Origin: Bacteroidales bacterium
GTDB taxonomy: Bacteria; Bacteroidota; Bacteroidia; Bacteroidales; VadinHA17
Length of the DNA stretch: 42,960 nucleotides
Assembly: GCA_024762655.1 (NCBI GenBank)
Contig: JANTHB010000022.1
Coordinates: 1-42,960, forward strand
Reading direction: 5' to 3'
Shown one piece after another: positions 15,732 to 23,576 of the stretch. Made by a program: the position numbers and the translations under genes. How positions within the stretch are numbered: position 1 is the first letter of the stretch; every line of letters begins with the position of its first letter. Under the pieces are notes generated by a model. It ran no database searches and was not told the origin of the DNA. It saw only the letters and a program-made list of their open reading frames with translations.

Positions 15732-17192
15732 ATGAACAACTTTATGTTAAGACTGAATATGTCCGGAAAAAAGTTCAATCTGTTGGCAATCCTTTTGGTT
15801 TTTATTTATTTCGGAGGATCAGCCCAGTACGATCCCCATCCCGATACCATTTATTACCGGGAGCCCTACCGGGGTCAGTTTCACTTCAGTCCGAAAAGCG
15901 GATGGATGAACGACATCAACGGGCTGGTGTACCAGGGGGGCATGTACCATATGATCTACCAGTGGGGCAAAGCAATCAGGCACGGGGGTTATGCTACAAG
16001 CCCCGACCTGCTGCACTGGACCGACCGCGGGGTTGCCCTCATTCCGCAAAAATCCTTCCTCCCCCCGGAAGCTGTCCGCAATGTGTCCGGGGATCAGGTT
16101 TTTTCGGGCAGCGCCGTGGTGGTGCGGGGAGAAACATCCCGCCGGATCACCGGGTCAGTCGGGGAAGCCATCATTGCGATCTACACAGGCACGGCCGTAG
16201 GCACCTGCCTGGCCTGGAGTAATGACACCGGACGTTCCTGGCATAACTATCCCGGCAATCCGGTAGCCAACCCCACTCCGGATGCATATCCCCGCGATCC
16301 CTGTGTGATTTGGCATGCCCCAACCCACAAGTGGGTGATGGCACTTTATGAAAACGGCACCACCTTTTACGGATCCGCCGACCTGATCCGGTGGGACTCC
16401 CTCTCCAATGTGGCTTTCGGGTACGAGTGCCCGGATATCTACGAATTGCCGGCAGACGGTAATCCCAAACAAATGAAATGGGTGCTGCAGGATGCCAACG
16501 GAAGCTACCTGGTTGGGATGTTTGACGGTATCCACTTTGTCAAAGACCCCGGCCAGGACACGCTGGTGATGGATGTGGGACCGGATTTTTATGCGGCCCA
16601 GACCTTTCCGGCAGGCAACCTTCCCAACCATGACCTACGCATTATCCAGATCGCCTGGATGGATCACTGGAACGGCGGAATAGGGGAATCCCCGTGGGAA
16701 AGGAACGCCACCTTCCCGGTCCGGCTGGGATTGGTAACCCACAACGGACAAATGCACATTACACGAACACCCATACGCGAAATAGAAAAACTATACATTT
16801 CAACCCTTTCCTGGCAGGATATGGAGCTGGTTCCGGGAATAAATCCGTTATCGCAGGTCCACAGCAAAACATTTGATCTTTCAGCTGACTTTGATCTGAA
16901 TGCATGCCAAGCCGACAGCTTTCGTTTTCAGGTTGCCAACAAAGCCATTACGTATGACATTCGCCATCAGACCCTTCTCGGGAAGCCTCTTCAACCGGAT
17001 AGAAGAGGTCATATTAAAATCCGGATGCTGGTTGATCAGGGACAACTCGAGGTGTTTGCCAACGGAGGGATATACTCCTACTCCGAAGAATTTGCATTTT
17101 CACCGGATCGCGATGATATAGGATTTTTTACCAACGGATCCCTGAGGTTAACCTTCATGTCCTTCCACGAGATCGGAAGTATATGGTATTAA
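15732..17192 (+). CDS. Exported GH32 fructan hydrolase
   Basis: A 486-residue protein with an N-terminal signal segment (KFNLLAILLVFIYFGGSAQ). The start may be the ATG at 15732 or the one at 15759; both keep the signal. GH32 enzymes hydrolyse beta-fructosides such as levan, inulin or sucrose. The three catalytic motifs are present: WMNDING with nucleophile Asp61 (usually WMNDPNG), YPRDP with transition-state stabiliser Asp189 and GYECPD with acid/base Glu232. The five-bladed propeller is followed by the C-terminal beta-sandwich (LVDQGQLEVFANGG). No fructokinase, SusCD or HTCS sensor is nearby, so it works alone or with a distant locus. The Pro-to-Ile change beside the nucleophile is unusual. 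Whether it is exo- or endo-acting cannot be told. Confidence 0.92.
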   Translation: MNNFMLRLNMSGKKFNLLAILLVFIYFGGSAQYDPHPDTIYYREPYRGQFHFSPKSGWMNDINGLVYQGGMYHMIYQWGKAIRHGGYATSPDLLHWTDRGVALIPQKSFLPPEAVRNVSGDQVFSGSAVVVRGETSRRITGSVGEAIIAIYTGTAVGTCLAWSNDTGRSWHNYPGNPVANPTPDAYPRDPCVIWHAPTHKWVMALYENGTTFYGSADLIRWDSLSNVAFGYECPDIYELPADGNPKQMKWVLQDANGSYLVGMFDGIHFVKDPGQDTLVMDVGPDFYAAQTFPAGNLPNHDLRIIQIAWMDHWNGGIGESPWERNATFPVRLGLVTHNGQMHITRTPIREIEKLYISTLSWQDMELVPGINPLSQVHSKTFDLSADFDLNACQADSFRFQVANKAITYDIRHQTLLGKPLQPDRRGHIKIRMLVDQGQLEVFANGGIYSYSEEFAFSPDRDDIGFFTNGSLRLTFMSFHEIGSIWY

Positions 17193-17215
17193 TAGAACTG
17201 GGATCAGAAAACAAA

Positions 17216-17932
17216 TTATTTCTCTTCCGTTTCCTCTGCCTCTGTTTTCTTCTTTTTCTTCTCAATCACTTTGATTTTATAAGGGATCCGGAAAGAAAGG
17301 GTATAGTTGAAACCGACGGAAAAACTCTTTCCGGCATAGCCATAGCCCGGAACAATGTAAGGTTCCGGTACTTTTTGGGGGAGTTGCAGCAGAAAACGGC
17401 CCCGCACGTTCCATCCCATGAAAAAGTTCCTGAACATCTCCACACGGATGCCGGCGGTCATCTCTGCCCAGAAAGGGTGCATGGTTACCGGTCCTACGGA
17501 GGTCACATAATCGCCCCAGTATCCGTTCCGTATCACCACAGGATCGGCCGAATGAGTAAAAACACCCGTGGCAAGACCCAACCCCCAGAAAATGATATCA
17601 TCCTCGTCAGGTTTCCGGGGAACAAAATTGTGGTTTATCCCGATTTTCAGATAACGTCCTTCATTGTGATAGGTATAGTCAGCTTCTTCCTTGGTAAAGT
17701 CGAGGTAACCGGCGTGGATTACGCCAAACCATCCGTCCCGGAACTCGGCATCCACGGTAAAAGCCGCACCTTTTTGCCGGGGGGTGAGAAAATAGCCGGC
17801 AAAAGGGGCCAGGTCCACGCCGAAACGAACTCCGCCGTACCGCATGGCCTCCGTCCCCTGCTCCTGTGAGAAAGCAGGCAAAGCCATCAACAGACTAGTG
17901 ACGGAAAAGATATATTTTAATATTCTCATCAT
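17216..17932 (-). CDS. DUF6048 family exported protein
   Basis: A 238-residue protein starting at tandem ATGs (17932/17929); the signal peptide is MRILKYIF to ALPAFSQ. The mature part has the pattern of an outer-membrane barrel (GVRFGVDLAPFAGYFLT, LKIGINHNFVPR, FSVGFNYTLSFRIPYK) followed by a charged Lys/Glu tail (KKKKKTEAEETEEK). This is what I recognise as DUF6048, found in Bacteroidetes beside DUF6452. Its start lies inside the end of the DUF6452 gene (overlap 17895-17932), so the two are translationally coupled. No function is known to me; a barrel plus lipoprotein pair in the cell envelope is the natural guess. Confidence 0.75.
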   Translation of the reverse strand: MMRILKYIFSVTSLLMALPAFSQEQGTEAMRYGGVRFGVDLAPFAGYFLTPRQKGAAFTVDAEFRDGWFGVIHAGYLDFTKEEADYTYHNEGRYLKIGINHNFVPRKPDEDDIIFWGLGLATGVFTHSADPVVIRNGYWGDYVTSVGPVTMHPFWAEMTAGIRVEMFRNFFMGWNVRGRFLLQLPQKVPEPYIVPGYGYAGKSFSVGFNYTLSFRIPYKIKVIEKKKKKTEAEETEEK

Positions 17933-18395
17933 CTTTGTTGGAAACCAAGGTATCCACCACGGCAACGGAATCGATCAAATGCATGGTATGTTCCACCTTC
18001 AGGTTCTTGTATTCCTGTATAAAACCGCATTCATAGGAGAGGAGTCTGACAGATCTCTCATAAGAAAACACTAGGGTATCGGACAGTCCGTTATAACGAA
18101 AGACAAAACTGCAGGAATCGCGGTTGGGATCCGGGGGAAAGTCTATCTTGCTGAAAGACTCTTTCCCTGCGGTGATAAGGCTGTCTTCCCTGCCTGTCCC
18201 GTAAATATCCGCATTCAGCAGCAGCGTGTCTTTCTCCTGGGTTCCGGCCAGGGTTACAAAGCGTGCATGAAGGAATACATCATAGGGTTCAAGACATTTG
18301 GGAGCATACTGACACCCTGCCGTTACCAGAAAGACGGTCAACACCAGGAGCAACCCTGCTCTCAACGCTCCAAACTCGTTTTTAATGTCCTTCAC
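17895..18395 (-). CDS. DUF6452 family lipoprotein
   Basis: A protein of about 166 residues if the GTG at 18395 is used; a TTG at 18437 would add 14 residues, but those lie deep inside the preceding gene. The hydrophobic segment (GLLLVLTVFLVTAGC) ends in a weak lipobox with Cys28, so it is probably a lipoprotein. The rest shows an all-beta pattern (YDVFLHARFVTL, DTLLLNADIYG, DSCSFVFRYNGLSDTLVFSY) and a Cys-containing end (YECGFIQEYKNLKVEHT), typical of DUF6452. It overlaps the C69 peptidase gene upstream and the DUF6048 gene downstream, giving a tightly coupled three-gene operon. Function unknown. Confidence 0.75.
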   Translation of the reverse strand: MKDIKNEFGALRAGLLLVLTVFLVTAGCQYAPKCLEPYDVFLHARFVTLAGTQEKDTLLLNADIYGTGREDSLITAGKESFSKIDFPPDPNRDSCSFVFRYNGLSDTLVFSYERSVRLLSYECGFIQEYKNLKVEHTMHLIDSVAVVDTLVSNKDDENIKIYLFRH

Positions 18396-20088
18396 CGGAA
18401 GATTTATAAATAAATTTGCTACCGGTATCTTCCACAATCCTCCGGTACCAGTCTTCTCCGTACCCGGGCTGGCTCAGTTTGGGATTGTGAAAACGGTATC
18501 CTTTGGGGACATCAACCTTTTCCTTGATGTTCCCATCCATATATCTCGTGAAGAGATAGGCATACAATTTTTTCCATACTTTCACCGTATTGCTTCCCTG
18601 CAGGACGGAATAATCCGTCAGGAATTTACGGGCCATGGCCGGATCTTTGGCATACAATTCGGAAGCAGCCAGATCTATGCCTTTTACTTCATTGATATAT
18701 TTCATCTCCAGCTCATGCTGCACCTTCCGGATATCCGGAATGATCACATTATAACGCGTGTAAGCAAAATTAGAGACCTGGTTGAACACCCAGAAAGCAG
18801 CATCGGGGTTGAACTCCATCATACTGCCGTTGCCTTCTTCAAATTCATGCGGTACTTTAGTGATGCCGCAATACATAGGTGTATATACCGTCGAGTAAGT
18901 ATCATCCACTCCAAACCAGAAGATTCCTCCGAGAGGGTCGGGCAGCCACCGGCGGCTTTGAGCTACAAAAGAAAAACCGGTCTGCTGCGTGGAGACAGCC
19001 CGTTCATTGAAGTACGTCTTGCCGTCCACCTTCCAGGTAAGCGGACGCCAGCGGTAAGGACAGGCAAAAGGACCGGCACCTATATCCAGGGTCATGTCCA
19101 TGGGTGTTCCTTCGAAATGATCCCGCATCATCTCCATAACATCATGCACCGTCAGTTTTCTGTCGGGTTTTACCCACAGAGGCATGCGGTGGGTAAAATC
19201 TTCTCCCATGGCATAAGGCAGATATTTATCCATGCCGGAAGTCACCTTGTTGAAACCGGACCATACCCGGGCTTCACAGAAACGGGCACCGCCAAACTTA
19301 AGCGGAGCATAGGCATCGGCAAAACTGAAATCCTTGTTTTTCCCCTTAAAAAATTTATGTTTTCTGGCCACCTTTATCACATCTTCCGCATAGACGGTGG
19401 TGATGCCTGGATCAAAAATCTTATCCAGGTGTTTGGAAGATATAGATATTTTTCCGTCTTCAAGAGGAAACGTGGTGATCCTGGCCTGGTTGGCATGTCC
19501 GCATATATATCCGTCAGGTACTTTCCGTGCTACCCAGACAGCGCCAGTGTTTCCGGGTCCCTTTCCGATCATCTCCATAATCCACACTTCGTTGGGGTCG
19601 GAAATGGAAAAAGATTCCCCCTCACTGTAATAACCGTACTGCGCCACAAGCTCAGCCATGGTTTTGATGGCTTCCCGGGCGGATTTGGCACGCTGCAGGG
19701 TTATGAACATCAGACTCCCATAATCCACGACAGCCGTAGTATCCACCAGCTCTTCCTGTCCGCCGTACGTGGTTTCTCCAATAGCTACCTGGTGTTCGTT
19801 CATATTTCCCACCACCGAATAAGTATGTCTCACCTGGTTGATCCTGCCCAGGAATTTACCGGTATCCCATTCGTAAACATCCAGCATACTTCCTTCCGGA
19901 TAATCCCTGGCGGGCCAGAAATAGAGTTCACCGTATAAATAATGGCTGTCAGCGGCATAGGTGATCATGGCAGAACCATCTACGGTAGCTCCCGGACTGA
20001 TAAGAAAGTTTGTACAGGCGTCGCCTGAATGTGCTCCAAACAAAAAGGGTAGGAGGGAAAGTAAAGTAATTTTGATGTAATTTTTCAT
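18382..20088 (-). CDS. Exported C69-family dipeptidase
   Basis: A 568-residue N-terminal-nucleophile hydrolase of peptidase family C69 (PepD/U34). The signal peptide runs to about Asp23/Ala24 and is followed directly by the conserved CTNFLISPGATVDGS; Cys25 would become the N-terminal nucleophile after processing. Other family stretches are VVGNMNEHQVAIGETTYGG, ISDPNEVWIMEMIGKGPGN and VWVARKVPDGYICGHANQAR. Such enzymes release dipeptides. Export implies a role in the periplasm in digesting peptides for food or peptidoglycan stems. It is the first gene of an operon with DUF6452 and DUF6048, both envelope proteins, with overlapping reading frames. Confidence 0.9.
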   Translation of the reverse strand: MKNYIKITLLSLLPFLFGAHSGDACTNFLISPGATVDGSAMITYAADSHYLYGELYFWPARDYPEGSMLDVYEWDTGKFLGRINQVRHTYSVVGNMNEHQVAIGETTYGGQEELVDTTAVVDYGSLMFITLQRAKSAREAIKTMAELVAQYGYYSEGESFSISDPNEVWIMEMIGKGPGNTGAVWVARKVPDGYICGHANQARITTFPLEDGKISISSKHLDKIFDPGITTVYAEDVIKVARKHKFFKGKNKDFSFADAYAPLKFGGARFCEARVWSGFNKVTSGMDKYLPYAMGEDFTHRMPLWVKPDRKLTVHDVMEMMRDHFEGTPMDMTLDIGAGPFACPYRWRPLTWKVDGKTYFNERAVSTQQTGFSFVAQSRRWLPDPLGGIFWFGVDDTYSTVYTPMYCGITKVPHEFEEGNGSMMEFNPDAAFWVFNQVSNFAYTRYNVIIPDIRKVQHELEMKYINEVKGIDLAASELYAKDPAMARKFLTDYSVLQGSNTVKVWKKLYAYLFTRYMDGNIKEKVDVPKGYRFHNPKLSQPGYGEDWYRRIVEDTGSKFIYKSSGEGH

Positions 20089-20200
20089 ATTGTTCTTGGT
20101 TAAAATTTATGCTTTTAAAATACTCTCATGAGCCCTTCGTCCATGAAAGTCACAAAAATAAAAAAGAAAACAGGAATCCTGCCGCTCCGGTGCTTTTTCT

Positions 20201-21340
20201 TTACATCATGTAATTGACAATTTGCTCCAGATCTTCTTTTTTGAGAAAATGAACCATTCCGGAGGCCCTGTTCTTAATAAGCTGATTAAGGATCTCTGCT
20301 TTTTTAGAGTTGTCGATATTTACATCCGTAAGATTTACCGGTGATTTTATGAATACGAAGAATTTTATAAGCTCATCTATGGTTACATCCGGACTGGAGG
20401 TGCCAAATAACAGCTCTCCGAGTTTTGAGATTCTTTCCGGGATTCTTTTTTTCATAAATTTGAGCCAGGCAGGGTAGGCGATCGACAGGGTAGCACCGTG
20501 TGGAATATCGTACAACAGAGAGAGTACATGACCTATGGCATGAACGCCCCAATCCCCCATGGTACGCCCGTATAAGGTGACGCCATTAAGTGCGAAGGTG
20601 GCATCCAGCATGATATTAGCACGGTATTCGTAGTTGTCGGGAGCATCTAAAACCAGGGGAGCCCAGTGCATGGCATCCTTGATAATATCAGCTACAAAAC
20701 TGTCCACCAGCGATACTTCACTGTCCCCGAAAAAGGCTTCAAGCGAATGTGCGATCAGGTCTGCAATCCCATAGGCGGTATAATCCCTTGAAACCGTGGC
20801 GGTAAAAGAAGGATCCAGGAAAGAATGTTTCGGGAAGTTCAGCGGATTTTTTAAGCCTCTTTTTGCCCCGGCATCAAAATCCTGCAGCACGGCAGCATCG
20901 TTCATCTCCGTACCGGTAGCCGCCAGGGTTAAGACTGTGATGAGAGGAATGTTTTTCGTGGGCTTTGCCATGCCGGTCATTACATCCCAGGCTTTCAGGT
21001 TCTCCGGGATGCACACGGACATGATCTTGGCCGAGTCGATGACACTCCCGCCTCCCAGGGCTACGATCACCTCTATGCCTTTCTCGCGGGCCAGAGCTAC
21101 CGCCCTGTCCACATCCGAAGCAAGCGGATTGGGACGTATGCCGGAGAATTCGGTAATCTCCAGATTCGCTTTTGCCAGGTCCCCGGTAATACGCTGATAA
21201 TAACCGTATTTCTTGGCTGAGTTCCGGCCATAAACCAGTAATACTTTATTCCCGTATTCGGAAGCTACGGCTCCCAGACGGTCGGTCACATTTTTTCCAA
21301 AGTGCAATTGAACCGGATTATAAGCAACAAAATTTTTCAT
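20201..21340 (-). CDS. Iron-containing alcohol dehydrogenase, butanol-dehydrogenase type
   Basis: A 379-residue group III (iron) alcohol dehydrogenase, cytoplasmic. The nucleotide-binding signature GGGSVIDSAK is near residue 97. Metal-ligand motifs are AYGIADLIAHSLEAFF, VHAIGHVLSLLYDIPHGATL. The N-terminus (FVAYNPVQLHFGKN) places it with NAD(P)H-dependent butanol/YqhD-like aldehyde reductases rather than with FucO lactaldehyde reductase. It could nevertheless reduce lactaldehyde or other aldehydes formed in sugar breakdown. It lies 20 bp downstream of anmK on the same strand, so they are cotranscribed. Confidence 0.88.
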   Translation of the reverse strand: MKNFVAYNPVQLHFGKNVTDRLGAVASEYGNKVLLVYGRNSAKKYGYYQRITGDLAKANLEITEFSGIRPNPLASDVDRAVALAREKGIEVIVALGGGSVIDSAKIMSVCIPENLKAWDVMTGMAKPTKNIPLITVLTLAATGTEMNDAAVLQDFDAGAKRGLKNPLNFPKHSFLDPSFTATVSRDYTAYGIADLIAHSLEAFFGDSEVSLVDSFVADIIKDAMHWAPLVLDAPDNYEYRANIMLDATFALNGVTLYGRTMGDWGVHAIGHVLSLLYDIPHGATLSIAYPAWLKFMKKRIPERISKLGELLFGTSSPDVTIDELIKFFVFIKSPVNLTDVNIDNSKKAEILNQLIKNRASGMVHFLKKEDLEQIVNYMM

Positions 21341-21360
21341 ATTTTATAAGTTTTTATTTA

Positions 21361-22428
21361 TTAATCGGAATATACAATAACTCCACTGCTGCTATCCTTT
21401 TTGGCTCCTGTAACGGAAGCCAGGCAGTTCGTTCTGTTTTCCATACGCAACACCCCCAGAAAAGCAAAAATAAGCGCTTCTTTGTAGTCTGTTATCCTCT
21501 CATCCGGAACCACGATCTCCACAGGGCATTTCTTTTGTAACAATTCCATCAGGAAAATATTGTGTGCGCCACCGCCGGTCACCAGCATTTTCGAAGAGGG
21601 GTCGTCCCGGATCACCCGGCTTATCTGGGTAGCTATATGCTCATACACGGTACGCAGTTTATCCTTTATGGAGGCGGTGGAGCGGTCCAGGCACGGATAA
21701 AAAGAAGACTCCAGCCATTCCCTTCCCAGGGATTTGGGCGGTGGAAGCCGGTAATAGTCCAGGCGGTCCAGACATTTCAGCAACGTGTTATCCACGGAAC
21801 CCTTTCGTCCGGTTTCACCGTCTTTGTCATATTCTTTTCCGGCAGGCCGGATTACGTAGGCCTGTGCCAGATTGGCGGGACACAGGTCAAAGGCGATTCT
21901 GCCGTGATCCGTTTCGTAGGATATGTTGGCAAACCCGCCCAGGTTAAGGCAATAGGTATAATCGGAAAACAACCAGCGGTCGCCGGCCGGTACCAGAGGA
22001 GCCCCCTGTCCTCCGAGGGCTACATCCAGCGAACGAAAGTCAAAAACCACCGGCAATCCTGTGACGGCAGCCAGCACATTGCCGTCGCCAAGCTGAAAGA
22101 CCTGTCCCTTATCAGGCTGATGAAATACCGTGTGGCCGTGTGAAGCAACCAAACGGGGTTTCAGACCCGTACCCTTAAGAAAATCATGGACCTGCTCTCC
22201 CAGGTATTTCCCATACGATTTATGCAAAGCGATCAGGGCTTCCCCGGACAGCTCAGGCGCAGCGGTAAGATTCCGTTTCCAGGCTTTGGAATAAGTTCGC
22301 GTATCAGCCTTGAGGATGGAGTAACGCCAGCGGCCGGAAATCTCCGTAAAAGCAGCCAGCACCAGGTCGAGACCGTCAAGAGAGGTCCCCGACATCAGCC
22401 CGATGGCATATGTCTCCTGATTTTTCAA
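21361..22428 (-). CDS. anmK: Anhydro-N-acetylmuramic acid kinase
   Basis: A 355-residue kinase that opens and phosphorylates 1,6-anhydroMurNAc from cell-wall turnover to MurNAc-6-phosphate. Signatures: GLMSGTSLDGLDL at the N-terminus, ASHGHTVFHQP, FQLGDGNVLA, VVFDFRSLDVALGGQGAPLV, LNLGGFANIS and VTGGGAHN. The start is a TTG at 22428: an in-frame TAA lies 12 bp upstream and no ATG intervenes, and the next Met would cut the phosphate loop. It is divergent to a sugar nucleotidyltransferase gene and leads into the iron alcohol dehydrogenase gene. Intact. Confidence 0.95.
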   Translation of the reverse strand: MKNQETYAIGLMSGTSLDGLDLVLAAFTEISGRWRYSILKADTRTYSKAWKRNLTAAPELSGEALIALHKSYGKYLGEQVHDFLKGTGLKPRLVASHGHTVFHQPDKGQVFQLGDGNVLAAVTGLPVVFDFRSLDVALGGQGAPLVPAGDRWLFSDYTYCLNLGGFANISYETDHGRIAFDLCPANLAQAYVIRPAGKEYDKDGETGRKGSVDNTLLKCLDRLDYYRLPPPKSLGREWLESSFYPCLDRSTASIKDKLRTVYEHIATQISRVIRDDPSSKMLVTGGGAHNIFLMELLQKKCPVEIVVPDERITDYKEALIFAFLGVLRMENRTNCLASVTGAKKDSSSGVIVYSD

Positions 22429-22478
22429 AGCAGATCTTTAAAATTTTTGTAAAAATACGAAAATGTACCGGTTTTTTT

Positions 22479-22486
22479 TACTTTTG
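22479..22486 (+). promoter_or_regulatory. Candidate -7 box for the nucleotidyltransferase gene
   Basis: TACTTTTG matches the Bacteroidetes -7 consensus TAnnTTTG and lies 36 bp before the ATG at 22522. No TTTG stands at the usual distance upstream, so the -33 half is weak. Confidence 0.45.
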
Positions 22487-22521
22487 GCACGTTGTATCCA
22501 AAAACAAAAAAACCTGGAATC

Positions 22522-23424
22522 ATGAAACCTGTTCTTTTAGTGTTGGCTGCAGGGATGGGCAGCCGTTACGGAGGCCTGAAACAAATTGACAAAGTAGGCC
22601 CCGGAGGCGAAGCGATCATAGATTATTCCATCTATGATGCCATACGCGCCGGATACGGCAGGATTGTCTTTGTCATCAGAAAAGATATTGAGAAAGACAT
22701 CAGGAGCTTCTTCGAACCCCGGCTGAAAGGAAGAATCCCGTTTGATTTTGTCCACCAGGAACTGGATATGATCCCGGAAGGTTTCACGGTCCCGCCCGGT
22801 CGTAATAAACCCTGGGGCACCGGACATGCTGTAATGGTGGCTGCCTCAAAAATAGATCAGCCCTTTGCCGTGATCAATGGGGACGATTTCTATGGCCCCT
22901 CCGCTTACCGACAAACCGCAGATTTTCTGGCACACAATACCGATCCCAACGAATATGCCATGGTAGGGTACCGGCTCGACAACACCTTGTCGGAGAACGG
23001 ATCGGTGGCCCGCGGTGTATGCAAAACCAACGATGACGATTACCTGGAAGAGGTTACGGAACATACAAAGATCTACCGGGAAAACGGAAAGATCATTTCA
23101 CTGCTCGACGACGGTTCAAAAATAGAGTTTAAGGGGGATGAACCCGTATCTATGAATTTCTGGTGTTTCAAACCGGAGATTTTTCCCGCTTTGAAAAGCC
23201 AATTCACAACGTTCCTGCAGGAACGCGGAAACGAACCCAAGTCGGAATTTTTCATACCCTTGCCCGTGACCACGCTTATCCGCAGCGGGAAAATAAAGAT
23301 GAAAGTATTGCACAGCCGGGAAGCATGGTTTGGCGTAACCTATAAAGAGGATAAGCCGGTGGTGGAGAAAAAGATCAGAGACCTGATTGCCGCCGGGGTG
23401 TACCCCGAAAAACTTTGGGAATAA
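22522..23424 (+). CDS. Sugar-phosphate nucleotidyltransferase
   Basis: A 300-residue cytoplasmic nucleotidyltransferase of the GlmU/GalU/RmlA fold. The start is the ATG at 22522, directly before MKPVLLVLAAGMGSRYGG, the NTP-binding loop. KQIDKVGPGGEAIIDYSI replaces the usual KPM(I/L) segment; KPWGTGHAV and FAVINGDDFYG (metal-binding Asp) complete the active site. In Bacteroidetes this subfamily often accompanies hexosamine 1-kinases of the aminoglycoside-phosphotransferase fold, one of which is at 30753-31847, so formation of a UDP-hexose or UDP-N-acetylhexosamine from the 1-phosphate is likely. It is divergent to anmK, which also fits amino-sugar salvage. Substrate is inferred. Confidence 0.82.
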   Translation: MKPVLLVLAAGMGSRYGGLKQIDKVGPGGEAIIDYSIYDAIRAGYGRIVFVIRKDIEKDIRSFFEPRLKGRIPFDFVHQELDMIPEGFTVPPGRNKPWGTGHAVMVAASKIDQPFAVINGDDFYGPSAYRQTADFLAHNTDPNEYAMVGYRLDNTLSENGSVARGVCKTNDDDYLEEVTEHTKIYRENGKIISLLDDGSKIEFKGDEPVSMNFWCFKPEIFPALKSQFTTFLQERGNEPKSEFFIPLPVTTLIRSGKIKMKVLHSREAWFGVTYKEDKPVVEKKIRDLIAAGVYPEKLWE

Positions 23425-23489
23425 CCGGTCAACAAACCGAAATCAACAATGTCTTTTTATTCTTTACCTCCTGGACCCTTATACTTCTA

Positions 23490-23553
23490 GACTCTTTGAC
23501 TTTTCGACTCTTTGACTTTTCGACTCTTTGACTCTTTGACTTTTCGACTTTTC
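23490..23553. repeat. 8-bp tandem repeat array
   Basis: Eight consecutive 8-bp units alternate between GACTCTTT and GACTTTTC, phased exactly from 23490 to 23553. They fill the gap between the convergent nucleotidyltransferase and M23 peptidase genes, where terminators would be expected. One strand is a pyrimidine-rich tract. Confidence 0.85.
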
Positions 23554-23576
23554 TCCCTGGAAACTCTCAGGATGTT

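Noticed and set aside
18385-19938. Long open frame of 517 codons on the plus strand opposite the C69 peptidase gene
   Set aside because: It is the antisense shadow of a well-recognised gene; its translation has no family motifs and an unlikely composition.
20201-21340. FucO lactaldehyde reductase
   Set aside because: The N-terminus and loop sequences fit the butanol-dehydrogenase/YqhD branch, and the gene is paired with anmK, far from the fucose genes.
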